Shown: piece after piece, positions 43,954 through 52,432 of the stretch
Layout: each line of letters begins with the position of its first letter
How positions within the stretch are numbered: the stretch's first letter is position 1
Assembly (NCBI RefSeq): GCF_036884845.1
Contig: NZ_CP145732.1
Coordinates: forward strand, 3,162,001-3,226,000
Direction: 5' to 3'
Source: Pseudomonas sp. MAG733B
GTDB taxonomy: Bacteria; Pseudomonadota; Gammaproteobacteria; Pseudomonadales; Pseudomonadaceae
DNA: 64,000 nt
Program-made: the position numbers and the translations under genes
Notes under the pieces: model-generated
What the model was told of the DNA's origin: nothing
The model's database searches: none
What the model saw: only the letters and a program-made list of their open reading frames with translations

Positions 43954-45717
43954 TCAATGGCCGCCCACCACCATATGGCTGAAGGGCGCGACATACGCCT
44001 GCAACGTCACCAGCCCACCGACCAGGATCGCCAGGATGATCGAGTGGAAGAACACGTAGCGCAGGATTTCCCCTTCGTGGCCGTACCAGCGCGTAGCGGT
44101 GGAGGCGACCACGATGGATTGGGCATCGACCATCTTGCCCATGACCCCGCCAGAACTGTTGGCAGCGGCCATCAGCACCGGGCTCAGGCCCAATTGCTCG
44201 GCGGTGACCCGTTGCAAGCCGCCGAACAGCACGTTGGACGCGGTGTCGGAGCCGGTCAGCGCTACGCCGAGCCACCCAAGTAACGTGCCGAACATGGGGT
44301 AGAAAATCCCCGTCGCGGCAAAGGCCAGCCCCATGGTCGCATCCAGCCCCGAGTAACGCGTGAGGAACCCGAGGGCGAGCATCGCGGTGATGGTAATCAA
44401 GGAGTAACGCACCACCCACAATGTCCGCAGATACTGATGGATCAGTTGCGGGATGGAGTAACCCATCAGCAATCCGCCGACAATCGCTGCCAGCAGGATG
44501 CCGCTGCCGGTGGCGGTGAACCAGGTGAATTTGTACACCGCTTCTTCGACTTTTGGTGCAGGCACTACCGGCGGCACTTTCTCGATCTGCTGGTGAATGG
44601 TGGTGAAGGTCAGCACGGGGGCGAACACCGGGTTGGCTTCGCGCATTGGCTTGCCCTGCGGGTCGAGCTTGGCCGAATTGGTGGCCGGATCAATCGCCGG
44701 GCGGGTGTCGAACATGTTTTTGAAGCCCTGGGTGCCCCAGGCGAATACGAACACGGTGAGGATGATCCACGGCATCCACGCGCGCATCACAGCCTTTTTC
44801 GAGTCGCCGGAAAAGGCCGCGGTGGGCTCGGTTTTCGATTCATATTCAGCGTCGATTTTCGAATCGTCGACCCGACCGGTCAGGGCCGCGGAGGTATGTA
44901 TGGTGGCCGGTTTCCACACTTTCAGGAAACCGGTCAGGCAAGCCATGGAAATCAGCGCGGCGATCACGTCCACCAGCATTGGCCCGTGATAGTTGGAAAC
45001 GAGGAATTGCGGGATGGCAAAACTGACCCCAGCGACGAGGATTGCCGGCCAGATCTCCAGCATCTTGCGCCAACCCGCAAACGCCCAGATCAGCCAGAAC
45101 GGCACGATTACCGAGAAGAACGGCAGTTGCCGACCGACCATCATCGATAGCTCCATTTCATCCAGCCCGGTGACTTTGGCCAGGGTAATGATCGGCGTGC
45201 CCAGCGCGCCAAAAGCCACCGGCGCGGTGTTGGCGATCAGCGCCAGGCCCGAAGCGGCCAGCGGGGAGAAGCCCAGACCGATCAGAATCGCCCCGGTCAC
45301 TGCCACCGGCGTACCGAAGCCGGCCGCGCCCTCGAAGAAGGCGCCGAAGCAGAAGGCGATCAGCAAAAGTTGCAGGCGCCGGTCGTCGGTGATCCGCGCC
45401 AGGGAATCCTGCAGCACTTTGAACGAACCGTTCTCGGTGGTGAGACGGTGCAGAAAAATGATGTTCAACACAATCCAGCCAATCGGCAGCAGGCCGTTGG
45501 CGGCGCCATAAAGCGCAGCGGAACCGGCCATGTTGGCGGGCATGCCGAACGCGAAGATGGCGATCACCAGCGCCGAGGCCAGGGCGAGCAGCGCCGCCAG
45601 GTGTGCCTTGACATGGAAGAACGCCAGCGCGGCCAGCATCACCACTACCGGCACGGCGGCCATGAGGGTGGATATGACCGGGTTACTGAACGGATCGTAG
45701 ATTTGCTGCCAAACCAT
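43954..45717 (-). CDS. L-lactate/glycolate permease, LctP family
   Basis: 587-residue inner-membrane carrier with about twelve to fourteen helices. AFCFGAFFEGAAGFGTPVAVTGA and ALTGSDTASNVLFGGLQ are signatures of the LldP/GlcA family, which import lactate and glycolate with protons. It is upstream of glcDEFG on the same strand, separated by about 210 bases and a hairpin. No lactate dehydrogenase gene adjoins it, so the glycolate role (GlcA-like) is favoured, though LldP cannot be excluded by sequence. AGGTGGA precedes the ATG. Confidence 0.92.
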   Translation of the reverse strand: MVWQQIYDPFSNPVISTLMAAVPVVVMLAALAFFHVKAHLAALLALASALVIAIFAFGMPANMAGSAALYGAANGLLPIGWIVLNIIFLHRLTTENGSFKVLQDSLARITDDRRLQLLLIAFCFGAFFEGAAGFGTPVAVTGAILIGLGFSPLAASGLALIANTAPVAFGALGTPIITLAKVTGLDEMELSMMVGRQLPFFSVIVPFWLIWAFAGWRKMLEIWPAILVAGVSFAIPQFLVSNYHGPMLVDVIAALISMACLTGFLKVWKPATIHTSAALTGRVDDSKIDAEYESKTEPTAAFSGDSKKAVMRAWMPWIILTVFVFAWGTQGFKNMFDTRPAIDPATNSAKLDPQGKPMREANPVFAPVLTFTTIHQQIEKVPPVVPAPKVEEAVYKFTWFTATGSGILLAAIVGGLLMGYSIPQLIHQYLRTLWVVRYSLITITAMLALGFLTRYSGLDATMGLAFAATGIFYPMFGTLLGWLGVALTGSDTASNVLFGGLQRVTAEQLGLSPVLMAAANSSGGVMGKMVDAQSIVVASTATRWYGHEGEILRYVFFHSIILAILVGGLVTLQAYVAPFSHMVVGGH

Positions 45718-45895
45718 GTTCCACCTCTGCTTTTTATTGTTGGATATGCAGACCCCGGAGGGGCGGTGGCTTCTAGTATAGGTGGCATTTCGCCGCTGTC
45801 AGGTTGAGTGGTCAGACCTGCGAACCAGCGCAATTTCGCGGCTGAGCTAGCATTGCCAGTAAGGTCGAAAATCCTGCGACGGAAGGAAAATTGCC

Positions 45896-46132
45896 ATGAC
45901 TGAGCGCCATCTGGAGCACAAGGAGACGCTGTCGAACGGATGCAGCATTCGGGTCAAAGCCGAAATATTGAAGGACGGTTCGCTGGGGATGTTTATCGGT
46001 GTCTACTGGCCGGACGGCACGCCAATCGACGAAAACCACGATCCAAAACCGCACATGCTGGACATGGAGGCGGCGATGGATTGGGGCATTGATATCGCCA
46101 AGGGCATCGGCAATAGTCAGCGAACGTTGTAG
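45896..46132 (+). CDS. Small hypothetical protein, 78 residues
   Basis: Soluble, acidic protein of unknown function. The strong GAAGGA ribosome site before the ATG and the coding-like base composition support translation. It has an antiparallel-strand-like centre (GMFIGVYWPDGTPID) and a helical C terminus (MEAAMDWGIDIAKGI). No family is recognised. Single gene between the permease (divergent) and the REP element before patD. Confidence 0.7.
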   Translation: MTERHLEHKETLSNGCSIRVKAEILKDGSLGMFIGVYWPDGTPIDENHDPKPHMLDMEAAMDWGIDIAKGIGNSQRTL

Positions 46133-46160
46133 CGCAAGGCTGGGGATTTGAAGTGACGCC

Positions 46161-46224
46161 ATCGCTGGCAAGCCAGCTCCCACAGGGATTGCGGTGATCA
46201 TGTGGGAGCTGGCTTGCCAGCGAT
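46161..46224. repeat. REP-type inverted repeat
   Basis: Arms ATCGCTGGCAAGCCAGCTCC... (46161-46184) and its perfect inverted complement (46201-46224) with a 16-base spacer. Between the converging small hypothetical gene and patD. Confidence 0.9.
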
Positions 46225-46231
46225 GCTCTTC

Positions 46232-47656
46232 TTAGTGTTTGAACATCACATGCCTTACGACGGTGTAATCCTCGAGTCCATACATGGACATGTCCTTGCC
46301 ATACCCGGACAGTTTCTGACCGCCGTGCGGCATTTCGCTGACGAGCATGAAGTGTGTGTTCACCCAAGTGCAGCCGTATTGCAACCGCGCCGACAGGCGA
46401 TGGGCGCGGCCGACGTCGGCGGTCCACACGGAAGATGCGAGGCCGTAGTCCGAATCGTTGGCCCAACCCAGCACCTGCGCTTCGTCGCTGAACTTGGTCA
46501 CTGACACCACCGGCCCGAAGACCTCGCGACGGACGATTTCGTCGTCCTGCTGCGCGTCGGCCAGCACGGTCGGTTCGAAGAAGAAACCATTGCCCTCAAC
46601 CGCTTTGCCGCCAGTAATCAAGCGGATGTGCGGCTGCGCCACGGCGCGCTCGACGAAACCGGCCACGCGGTCGCGGTGTTGCGCGGTGATCAACGGGCCG
46701 AGTTCGGTGGCCGGATCCTCCTGCAAACCGTACTTGATGCTGCTGACCGCCGCGCCGAGCTTCTCGACGAATTTGTCGTAGATACCTTCCTGCGTGTAGA
46801 TGCGGCAGGCAGCGGTGCAGTCCTGCCCGGCGTTGTAGAAGCCGAAGGTGCGAATACCTTCGACGGCGGCATCAATGTCGGCGTCGTCGAAGATGATCAC
46901 CGGGGCCTTGCCACCGAGTTCCATGTGCATGCGTTTGACGGTGTCGGCGGTGCTGGAAATGATGTTCGAACCGGTGGCGATCGAACCGGTCAGCGACACC
47001 ATGCGCACTTTCGGGTGAGTGACCAGCGGACTACCCACGGATGGACCACGACCAAACACCAGATTGAGTACGCCGGCCGGGAAAATCTCCGACGCCAATT
47101 GCGCCAGGCGCAGGGCGGTCAGCGGGGTTTGTTCCGACGGCTTGAGCACGACCGTGTTGCCGGCGGCGAGGGCCGGGGCGATTTTCCAGGCGACCATCAT
47201 CAGCGGGTAGTTCCACGGCGCGATGGAAGCGATCACGCCCACGGGATCGCGGCGGATCATCGAAGTGTGGCCCGGCAGGTATTCGCCACCGGCCGACCCG
47301 CTCATGCAACGGCTGGCGCCGGCGAAGAAGCGGAACACATCGGCAATCGCCGGGATCTCGTCGTTCAGCGCGGCGCTGTAGGGTTTGCCGCAGTTGTCTG
47401 ATTCCAGTTTGGCCAGCTCTTCGCCGTGGGCTTCGATGGCGTCAGCGAGTTTGAGCAGCAACAGCGAACGTTCTTTCGGCGGGGTTTGCGACCAGCCGTC
47501 GAACGCGGCATCGGCGGCACGCACAGCGGCATCGACCTGGGCTTCGCTGGCTTCGTTGATTTCCACCAGCACACGGCCCAGCGCCGGGTTGAATACCGGT
47601 TGGGCGGGGCCCTCGCCGTCGAGCAGTTGGCCGTTGATCAGGAGCTTGGTTTGCAT
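46232..47656 (-). CDS. patD: Gamma-aminobutyraldehyde dehydrogenase
   Basis: 474 residues, the same length as E. coli PatD (YdcW), which it follows closely along its whole length as I recall it: [12 protein letters not shown] start, [35 protein letters not shown] with the catalytic Cys, [16 protein letters not shown], and an almost identical C terminus ([19 protein letters not shown]). It oxidises 4-aminobutanal, from putrescine, to GABA with NAD. Here it follows an APC permease and the N-demethylase genes instead of polyamine genes. It may oxidise an aminoaldehyde or a related product of that pathway. Confidence 0.9.
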   Translation of the reverse strand: MQTKLLINGQLLDGEGPAQPVFNPALGRVLVEINEASEAQVDAAVRAADAAFDGWSQTPPKERSLLLLKLADAIEAHGEELAKLESDNCGKPYSAALNDEIPAIADVFRFFAGASRCMSGSAGGEYLPGHTSMIRRDPVGVIASIAPWNYPLMMVAWKIAPALAAGNTVVLKPSEQTPLTALRLAQLASEIFPAGVLNLVFGRGPSVGSPLVTHPKVRMVSLTGSIATGSNIISSTADTVKRMHMELGGKAPVIIFDDADIDAAVEGIRTFGFYNAGQDCTAACRIYTQEGIYDKFVEKLGAAVSSIKYGLQEDPATELGPLITAQHRDRVAGFVERAVAQPHIRLITGGKAVEGNGFFFEPTVLADAQQDDEIVRREVFGPVVSVTKFSDEAQVLGWANDSDYGLASSVWTADVGRAHRLSARLQYGCTWVNTHFMLVSEMPHGGQKLSGYGKDMSMYGLEDYTVVRHVMFKH

Positions 47657-47706
47657 GGTTCTGTCCTCTTCGGAACTGTTGTTTTTTCTCTGGGGAAACC
47701 GGGCCC

Positions 47707-47789
47707 TGTAGGAGCTGCCGAAGGCTGCGATCTTTTGATCTTTATCTTCAAAAAAAATCAAAAGATCGCAGCCTGCGGCAGCTCCTACA
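47707..47789. repeat. REP-type inverted repeat (group with GCTGCCGCAGGCTGCGATC)
   Basis: Arms of about 33 bases, nearly identical to those at 10167-10251, with a short A/T-rich spacer. It lies between the permease and patD genes of the same strand and may trim or stabilise the transcript. Confidence 0.88.
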
Positions 47790-47803
47790 GGGGTAATGAG
47801 TTG

Positions 47804-49327
47804 TCAGTTACCGACCACGACTCTTTGCGACGCTTTGCTCTGCGGCTTGGAAAACTTCCACGCATCACCCGCCGGTGCCGTGCCTTTGTCGTAAGGCTTG
47901 CCCAGCAGCATGTAGACCAGGCCTGCACCCATCACCACCAGAGTGGTCAGAATCATTGAGTAGTTGATGTACCACGGCGCATCCGGCGAGCGCGGCCAGA
48001 CCATGTTGATGATGGCGCACACGCCGTAAATCAGCGCCGCCAGGTTGATCCACAGACCCCAGGCACCTAGGGTGAATTGACCGTTCGGGCGCCAGCCCTT
48101 GGCGCGGGCGATCAACGCGGCGACTACGATCAGCTGGAACGCCACGTAAATACCAATGGCCGCAAAGCCGACGATGGTGGCCACCGCGTCGGCCATGAAC
48201 ATGCCGAGGCAGACAATCGCCGCCGGAACCAGACCACTGACCAACAGCGCGAACGATGGCACATGGTTTGCCGATAGACGCTTGAACAGCGAACTGCCGA
48301 CGATCATTTCGTCCCGGGCATAGGCGAACAGCAACCGGCTGGCGGCCGCTTGCAGGCTCAACACGCAAGAAATGAACGAGACCATCACCACCGCCATTAC
48401 CAGGCGCGAACCCACGGGGCCAAACGCGTTGGCCAGGATGGTGGCAACCGGGTCGGTGTCTTCGCCGGCCAGGACCTTGGCCATGTCCGGCACCGAAAGG
48501 ATCAGCGCCAGGCACGCGAACATCGCCGCAGCGCCGCCAATGTAAATGGTCATGCGCATGGCTTTGGGAATGCGCTTGCCCGGGTTCGGGGTTTCTTCGG
48601 CGACATCGCCGCACGCCTCGAAGCCGTAGTACTGGAACAGACCGGCCAGGGACGCCGCGAGGAACGCCGGCAAGTACGAGCCATTGACCTCAAGGTTGAA
48701 GGTGTCAAACAGTACACTGATCGGCTGATGACGCTCGAAGATCAGCAGATAGCCACCGACGAGGATCGCCCCGACCAGTTCGCAGAGAAAGCCGAACATC
48801 GCCACCCGCGCCAGCAACTTGGTGCCCACCAGGTTCAACGCGGTGGACAGCAGGATGATTGCCAGGGCGATGTAGATGTTTGCCTCGGGACCGGGGCTGA
48901 AGCCCATCATGATCGCCAGATACGGCCCGGCACCCACCGCGACACCGGCGATGGTGGCGCACAGGGCCCAGGCATACACCCAGCCGACCATCCACGCCCA
49001 GCGCTTACCCACCAGGCGACGGGCCCAAGGGTAAACACCACCGGAAATCGGGAACTGCGAAACCACTTCACCAAAAATCAGGCACACCAGCATTTGCCCG
49101 GCGCCGATCAACAGGTAAGACCAGAACATCGGCGGGCCGCCGGCAGCCAGGCACAAACCGAACAGGGTGTAGACGCCGACGACCGGCGACAAGTAGGTAA
49201 AGCCCAGGGAAAAGTTCTCCCACAGGCTCATGCTGCGATTGAAATCGGAGCTGTAGCCGAGGGCGCGCAGTTGTTCCGCATCCTGGTCGGCGCTGGTGCT
49301 TGCACGCGTGTCAGATGAGCCACTCAT
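47804..49327 (-). CDS. APC-family permease, amine/choline-type
   Basis: 507-residue inner-membrane carrier with about twelve helices. The N-terminal LGYSSDFNRSMSLWENFSLGFTYLSPVVGVYTLF is typical of the amino acid/choline transporter group of the APC superfamily, whose members carry choline, GABA and related amines. GAGGAAATAAC precedes the ATG. It is followed by patD across a REP element and preceded by the N-demethylase genes, so it probably imports the substrate of that pathway. The exact cargo is not predictable. Confidence 0.9.
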   Translation of the reverse strand: MSGSSDTRASTSADQDAEQLRALGYSSDFNRSMSLWENFSLGFTYLSPVVGVYTLFGLCLAAGGPPMFWSYLLIGAGQMLVCLIFGEVVSQFPISGGVYPWARRLVGKRWAWMVGWVYAWALCATIAGVAVGAGPYLAIMMGFSPGPEANIYIALAIILLSTALNLVGTKLLARVAMFGFLCELVGAILVGGYLLIFERHQPISVLFDTFNLEVNGSYLPAFLAASLAGLFQYYGFEACGDVAEETPNPGKRIPKAMRMTIYIGGAAAMFACLALILSVPDMAKVLAGEDTDPVATILANAFGPVGSRLVMAVVMVSFISCVLSLQAAASRLLFAYARDEMIVGSSLFKRLSANHVPSFALLVSGLVPAAIVCLGMFMADAVATIVGFAAIGIYVAFQLIVVAALIARAKGWRPNGQFTLGAWGLWINLAALIYGVCAIINMVWPRSPDAPWYINYSMILTTLVVMGAGLVYMLLGKPYDKGTAPAGDAWKFSKPQSKASQRVVVGN

Positions 49328-49444
49328 GTTATTTCCTCATTATCAATGGCAGTGGATTAGTGCTGGCGGGTTGGCCCGCCGATGCCCGGTTTGGGCTTGT
49401 TGTTTTTTAGAAAACCGGTTGCGACCTGAAGCCATGTGCCGTCC

Positions 49445-49539
49445 TGTGGCGAGCGAGCTTGCTCGCGCTTGAGTGCGCAGCACTCACAAAAATGCCGGGG
49501 CCGCTTCGCAGCCCAGCGCGAGCAAGCTCGCTCGCCACA
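49445..49539. repeat. REP-type inverted repeat
   Basis: Arms TGTGGCGAGCGAGCTTGCTC... and its inverted complement (49515-49539) with a spacer of about 45 bases. Lies in the 227-base gap between the DUF3445 gene and the permease. A second small hairpin, GGCGGG/CCCGCC, is at 49365-49380, closer to the permease start. Confidence 0.88.
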
Positions 49540-49554
49540 TAAGCCCGGGCAGGT

Positions 49555-50595
49555 TCACGCCTGCTTTTTTGCCTCGTTATCTCGCCCATCGTCGTACTGC
49601 GAAAGCCACTCCACAGCCGCATCGCGGTAACGGCTGAAACCCTTGTAGTCGACCAGTTGCTGGTTCAAGTCGCGCAACACGCGGTGCATGCGCCGAGCCC
49701 ACGCCGGGTTGGTGGCGATATCTTCAAGGCTCAACAGGTAGGTGCGAATCGGAAAGACGATGGCGTTGCTGCGTGGCAGGCGATGCAGCGGTTGCAGTTC
49801 GATGCGCAGGTACACCAGCTTGCCGGCGTTTTCGGCGGTGACGATGGTCCGGTCCGGTGCCCATTCCGGCAGGCTTTCGGCCGACACTTCGAGGCGCGGG
49901 TTGACCGTCAGCGACCAGTTCAGACGCCGCACCGGGTGGCCGATCCGCAGACGCAGCAGGAACTTCAGGGCACGGTCGAGCATGCCGATTTCTTTCACCA
50001 GCGGTACCGGGCCGTGGAATTCTTCCCAGCTCATGCCGAGGTTGAAGCGCAGCGAGTAGTCCGCACGCTGAGTGGCGATGCCTGCACCCCAGTACAACGT
50101 TCCGTCGCGTTCTTCCTGCAAGACCCAGTCGCCCTGAGCCTGACGGGTCACATATTCCATCGGCTCATAGGGCAGAGTGGTCGGGTCGCCAAAGGTGAAA
50201 CGGTCGTCGATGCCCAGTAGCCGGTTGGTCCAGTGCCATTGGCGACCGTCCCGCTCCAGGCTGAAGTATTGCGGGTAATCCCGGGCATAGGATTCCATGA
50301 TCAATTCCAGCAGGTCCCATTGCGCCTCCATCATGTGCGGTGCCGAGACGTAGTGCATGCCCGGGTCTTTCTCCAGGGTGATGGCGCGATCGCGGCACTC
50401 GCTGATGTAGTGCTCGTCGATATCGAACGCGGCGCGGAACGCACCGTCGCCCACCGGGACATGAGGTTCGAGGTTCATCGAATACATGTAGTCATCATCG
50501 GGAAACGGGAAGGGCGCGCGGGCAATCGTTTCCGGGCTGTTGGCGAAGGTGTAGTCGTCGCGGTAGGTTTCGTCGGGATTGAATTTTATGTTCAT
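49555..50595 (-). CDS. Heme-dependent oxidative N-demethylase family protein (DUF3445)
   Basis: 346 residues of the DUF3445 family. The best known members are the heme subunit of dimethylamine monooxygenase and the HODM enzyme of P. mendocina. The opening FPFPDDDYMYSMNLEPHV and DWVLQEERDGTLYWGAGIA blocks fit. The heme iron oxidises an N-methyl group to formaldehyde plus a demethylated amine. It is the third gene after a DmmA-like protein and a PDR/VanB reductase, so the enzyme set is complete. GGAG precedes the ATG at 50595. Confidence 0.9.
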   Translation of the reverse strand: MNIKFNPDETYRDDYTFANSPETIARAPFPFPDDDYMYSMNLEPHVPVGDGAFRAAFDIDEHYISECRDRAITLEKDPGMHYVSAPHMMEAQWDLLELIMESYARDYPQYFSLERDGRQWHWTNRLLGIDDRFTFGDPTTLPYEPMEYVTRQAQGDWVLQEERDGTLYWGAGIATQRADYSLRFNLGMSWEEFHGPVPLVKEIGMLDRALKFLLRLRIGHPVRRLNWSLTVNPRLEVSAESLPEWAPDRTIVTAENAGKLVYLRIELQPLHRLPRSNAIVFPIRTYLLSLEDIATNPAWARRMHRVLRDLNQQLVDYKGFSRYRDAAVEWLSQYDDGRDNEAKKQA

Positions 50596-50612
50596 TGTTT
50601 TTTCTCCGTCGA

Positions 50613-51581
50613 TCAGAGGTCGATGACCAGGCGATTGCATTTGGCGCGGGATACGCAGGGCATGATTTTCTTGCGGCTGGTCTTGTCGTCGTCGGACAGC
50701 CAGTCGTCGCTGTGCAGCAGCTCGCCGTCGAGTTCCAGCACTTGGGTTTCGCAATGACCACAGGCACCGCCACGACACAGGTAAGGCATGCTGAAGCCTG
50801 CGGCTTCGACCGCTTCGAGCATGGTCTGGTCGGGTGAGACTTCGATGGTTGCGCCGCTGCGGCCGAGGGTGAAGCTGAAGGCTTCGCCGCCGCTGCTTTG
50901 CTCCAGAAAGCGTTCGAAGTGCACATGACTGTCGGTCCAGCCAAGGTCGTGAGCGCACGCCAGGGTGGCATCGATCATGCTATCCGGGCCGCACACGTAG
51001 ACGTGACTCCCCAGCGCGCGGTCGGCCAGAATCTTGCCGATTTCCATGCGCGATTCGACACCCTTGCGGTAGAGATGAACCTGCTGGCCATAGATGGCCT
51101 GCAACTCTTCGCCCAATTGCGCATGTTCTTCGCCACGCACTGCGTAATGCAGCTCGAACGGCACCTTGCTCAGGCGCAGTTCTTCCAATTGCGAAATCAC
51201 CGGCGTAATGCCGACACCGCCGGCGATAAACAAATGCAGGCGCGCCTGTTTGATCAACGGGAAGAGGTTGACCGGCGGTGTAATCTCGATCAGGTCCCCT
51301 TCGTTGACCGAGTCGTGCAGCGCAACCGAACCGCCGCGACCGCTTTCTACCCGGCGCACGGCAATCTGGTAGCTGCTGGTGTCGTAGGGCGAGCTCAGGA
51401 GCGAGTAGGGGTTGCGCAAGGTGTTGCTTTGATTGGCGATCAACACCACGACGTGACTGCCGCCGGAGAACGCCGGCAAGTGTGCGCCGGTCGGCGAGAC
51501 CAGGGTGAAGCGCTTGATTTCCGGGGTCACCGCTTCGATCCGGGCCACGCGCAGATTCATCGTCCCATTGTTCTGGCTCAT
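50613..51581 (-). CDS. PDR/VanB-family ferredoxin reductase
   Basis: 322 residues with three modules: a flavin-binding barrel (about 10-105, NPYSLLS and RGGSVALHD), an NAD-binding fold (FIAGGVGITPVISQL, YVCGPDSM), and a C-terminal plant-type 2Fe-2S domain with CRGGACGHC and a fourth Cys in MPCVSRA. It carries electrons from NAD(P)H to the heme protein encoded next. Its ATG overlaps the stop of the DmmA-like gene (ATGA); GGAG is upstream. Corresponds in position and type to the reductase subunit of dimethylamine monooxygenase. Confidence 0.92.
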   Translation of the reverse strand: MSQNNGTMNLRVARIEAVTPEIKRFTLVSPTGAHLPAFSGGSHVVVLIANQSNTLRNPYSLLSSPYDTSSYQIAVRRVESGRGGSVALHDSVNEGDLIEITPPVNLFPLIKQARLHLFIAGGVGITPVISQLEELRLSKVPFELHYAVRGEEHAQLGEELQAIYGQQVHLYRKGVESRMEIGKILADRALGSHVYVCGPDSMIDATLACAHDLGWTDSHVHFERFLEQSSGGEAFSFTLGRSGATIEVSPDQTMLEAVEAAGFSMPYLCRGGACGHCETQVLELDGELLHSDDWLSDDDKTSRKKIMPCVSRAKCNRLVIDL

Positions 51582-52183
51582 GTATCGAGCTCCTCGGCAG
51601 GGGGTAATTCGCCCGGGACTTCGGCGTCGGCCTTGACCGCCTGAAACGCCGCCAGGCGCCGGGAATAGTGATCGCGCACCACGAGCGTCACGCCACAGCC
51701 GGGGCAGTCGTAGACGCGTTGGGTGACGTTCTCGGTGTAGGTGTCGCAGTGCACGCACCAGACCCGGCGCACGAGGGTGCCGGAGTGCTCGCGCAGGACT
51801 TCGTCGCGGTTCAGGTCGAAATGCGTGGCCACTTGCATGGCGCTGCCGAGGAAACTTTCGGAACCGGCCAGATAGAGGCGGGTGCCCATGCGGGCATCTG
51901 CGAGCAGCACCTTGAGCGCGTCGATCAACGCCTGATTCGTCTCAACGACCTGCAATGGCAGGTTGGGGTGTTGCTGCTGCAATGGTGCGAGGAAATCCTG
52001 CCCGGAAAAGGATTCGCGGGAATACAGCAAGGTGATGGGGCAATCCAGCCCCTCCATCTCGTCCAGCAAACGCAACATGGCACGACCGCCGCTGCCTTGC
52101 CCGGCAACGATGTGTCGCCTGCCTCCCGGCAGTGGTTGCAACCGGTCATAAACCGGTCGGCTTTTGATCCCGGTGATCAACAT
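51578..52183 (-). CDS. Dimethylamine monooxygenase subunit DmmA family protein
   Basis: 201 residues. The N-terminal 120 resemble a nucleotide-binding or reductase-like fold (GQGSGGRAML, LYLAGSES). The C-terminal part has a rubredoxin-like metal site, WCVHC followed 15 residues later by CPGC. It is named after the DmmA-type subunit of dimethylamine monooxygenase, and stands first in the apparent operon, 88 bases downstream of a sigma54-type promoter. The individual role of this subunit is not well defined. The name rests mainly on gene context and the zinc-ribbon motif. Confidence 0.82.
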   Translation of the reverse strand: MLITGIKSRPVYDRLQPLPGGRRHIVAGQGSGGRAMLRLLDEMEGLDCPITLLYSRESFSGQDFLAPLQQQHPNLPLQVVETNQALIDALKVLLADARMGTRLYLAGSESFLGSAMQVATHFDLNRDEVLREHSGTLVRRVWCVHCDTYTENVTQRVYDCPGCGVTLVVRDHYSRRLAAFQAVKADAEVPGELPPAEELDT

Positions 52184-52269
52184 TCTTATTATTCCTCCTG
52201 GCTAGCGAGCCGGCGGATGGAAGCCGGCTCCGATGCAAAGCCCAACGATGGTGGGTTGCAGATAGCAGG

Positions 52270-52286
52270 AGCATAGGTCGTGCCAA
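52270..52286 (-). promoter_or_regulatory. Sigma54 (-24/-12) promoter of the N-demethylase operon
   Basis: Minus strand reads TTGGCACG-ACCT-ATGCT. The GG and GC pairs are exactly 12 bases apart as in the TGGCAC-N5-TTGC consensus. It sits 87 bases before the first gene. A sigma54-dependent activator is the next gene upstream. One base (A for T) differs in the -12 box. Confidence 0.8.
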
Positions 52287-52391
52287 GTATTTAACTTGTT
52301 GAATTATAAGAAAATAGTATTTGTGATGGTCTGTGATGCAGGCAAAAGTAAACAAATGTGTAGGCGTTTTTGCAGCGCCTGGTTTGTTTCC

Positions 52392-52432
52392 GGTTAGCGC
52401 ACAATCCCCTGTGCAACCGCCTGTCGGCGGTT
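52392..52432. promoter_or_regulatory. Inverted repeats upstream of the sigma54 promoter
   Basis: GGTTaGCGCACA/TGTGC-AACC (52392-52403 and 52410-52418) and the perfect AACCGCC-tgtc-GGCGGTT (52415-52432). They lie about 115-150 bases upstream of the -24 box, the usual place for an activator binding site. They may instead be part of the activator gene's 3' end, whose stop codon they touch. Confidence 0.45.

Noticed and set aside
46232..47656. PatD as evidence of a putrescine degradation operon
   Set aside because: No putrescine aminotransferase, gamma-glutamylputrescine or GABA genes lie nearby; the neighbours are the N-demethylase genes.
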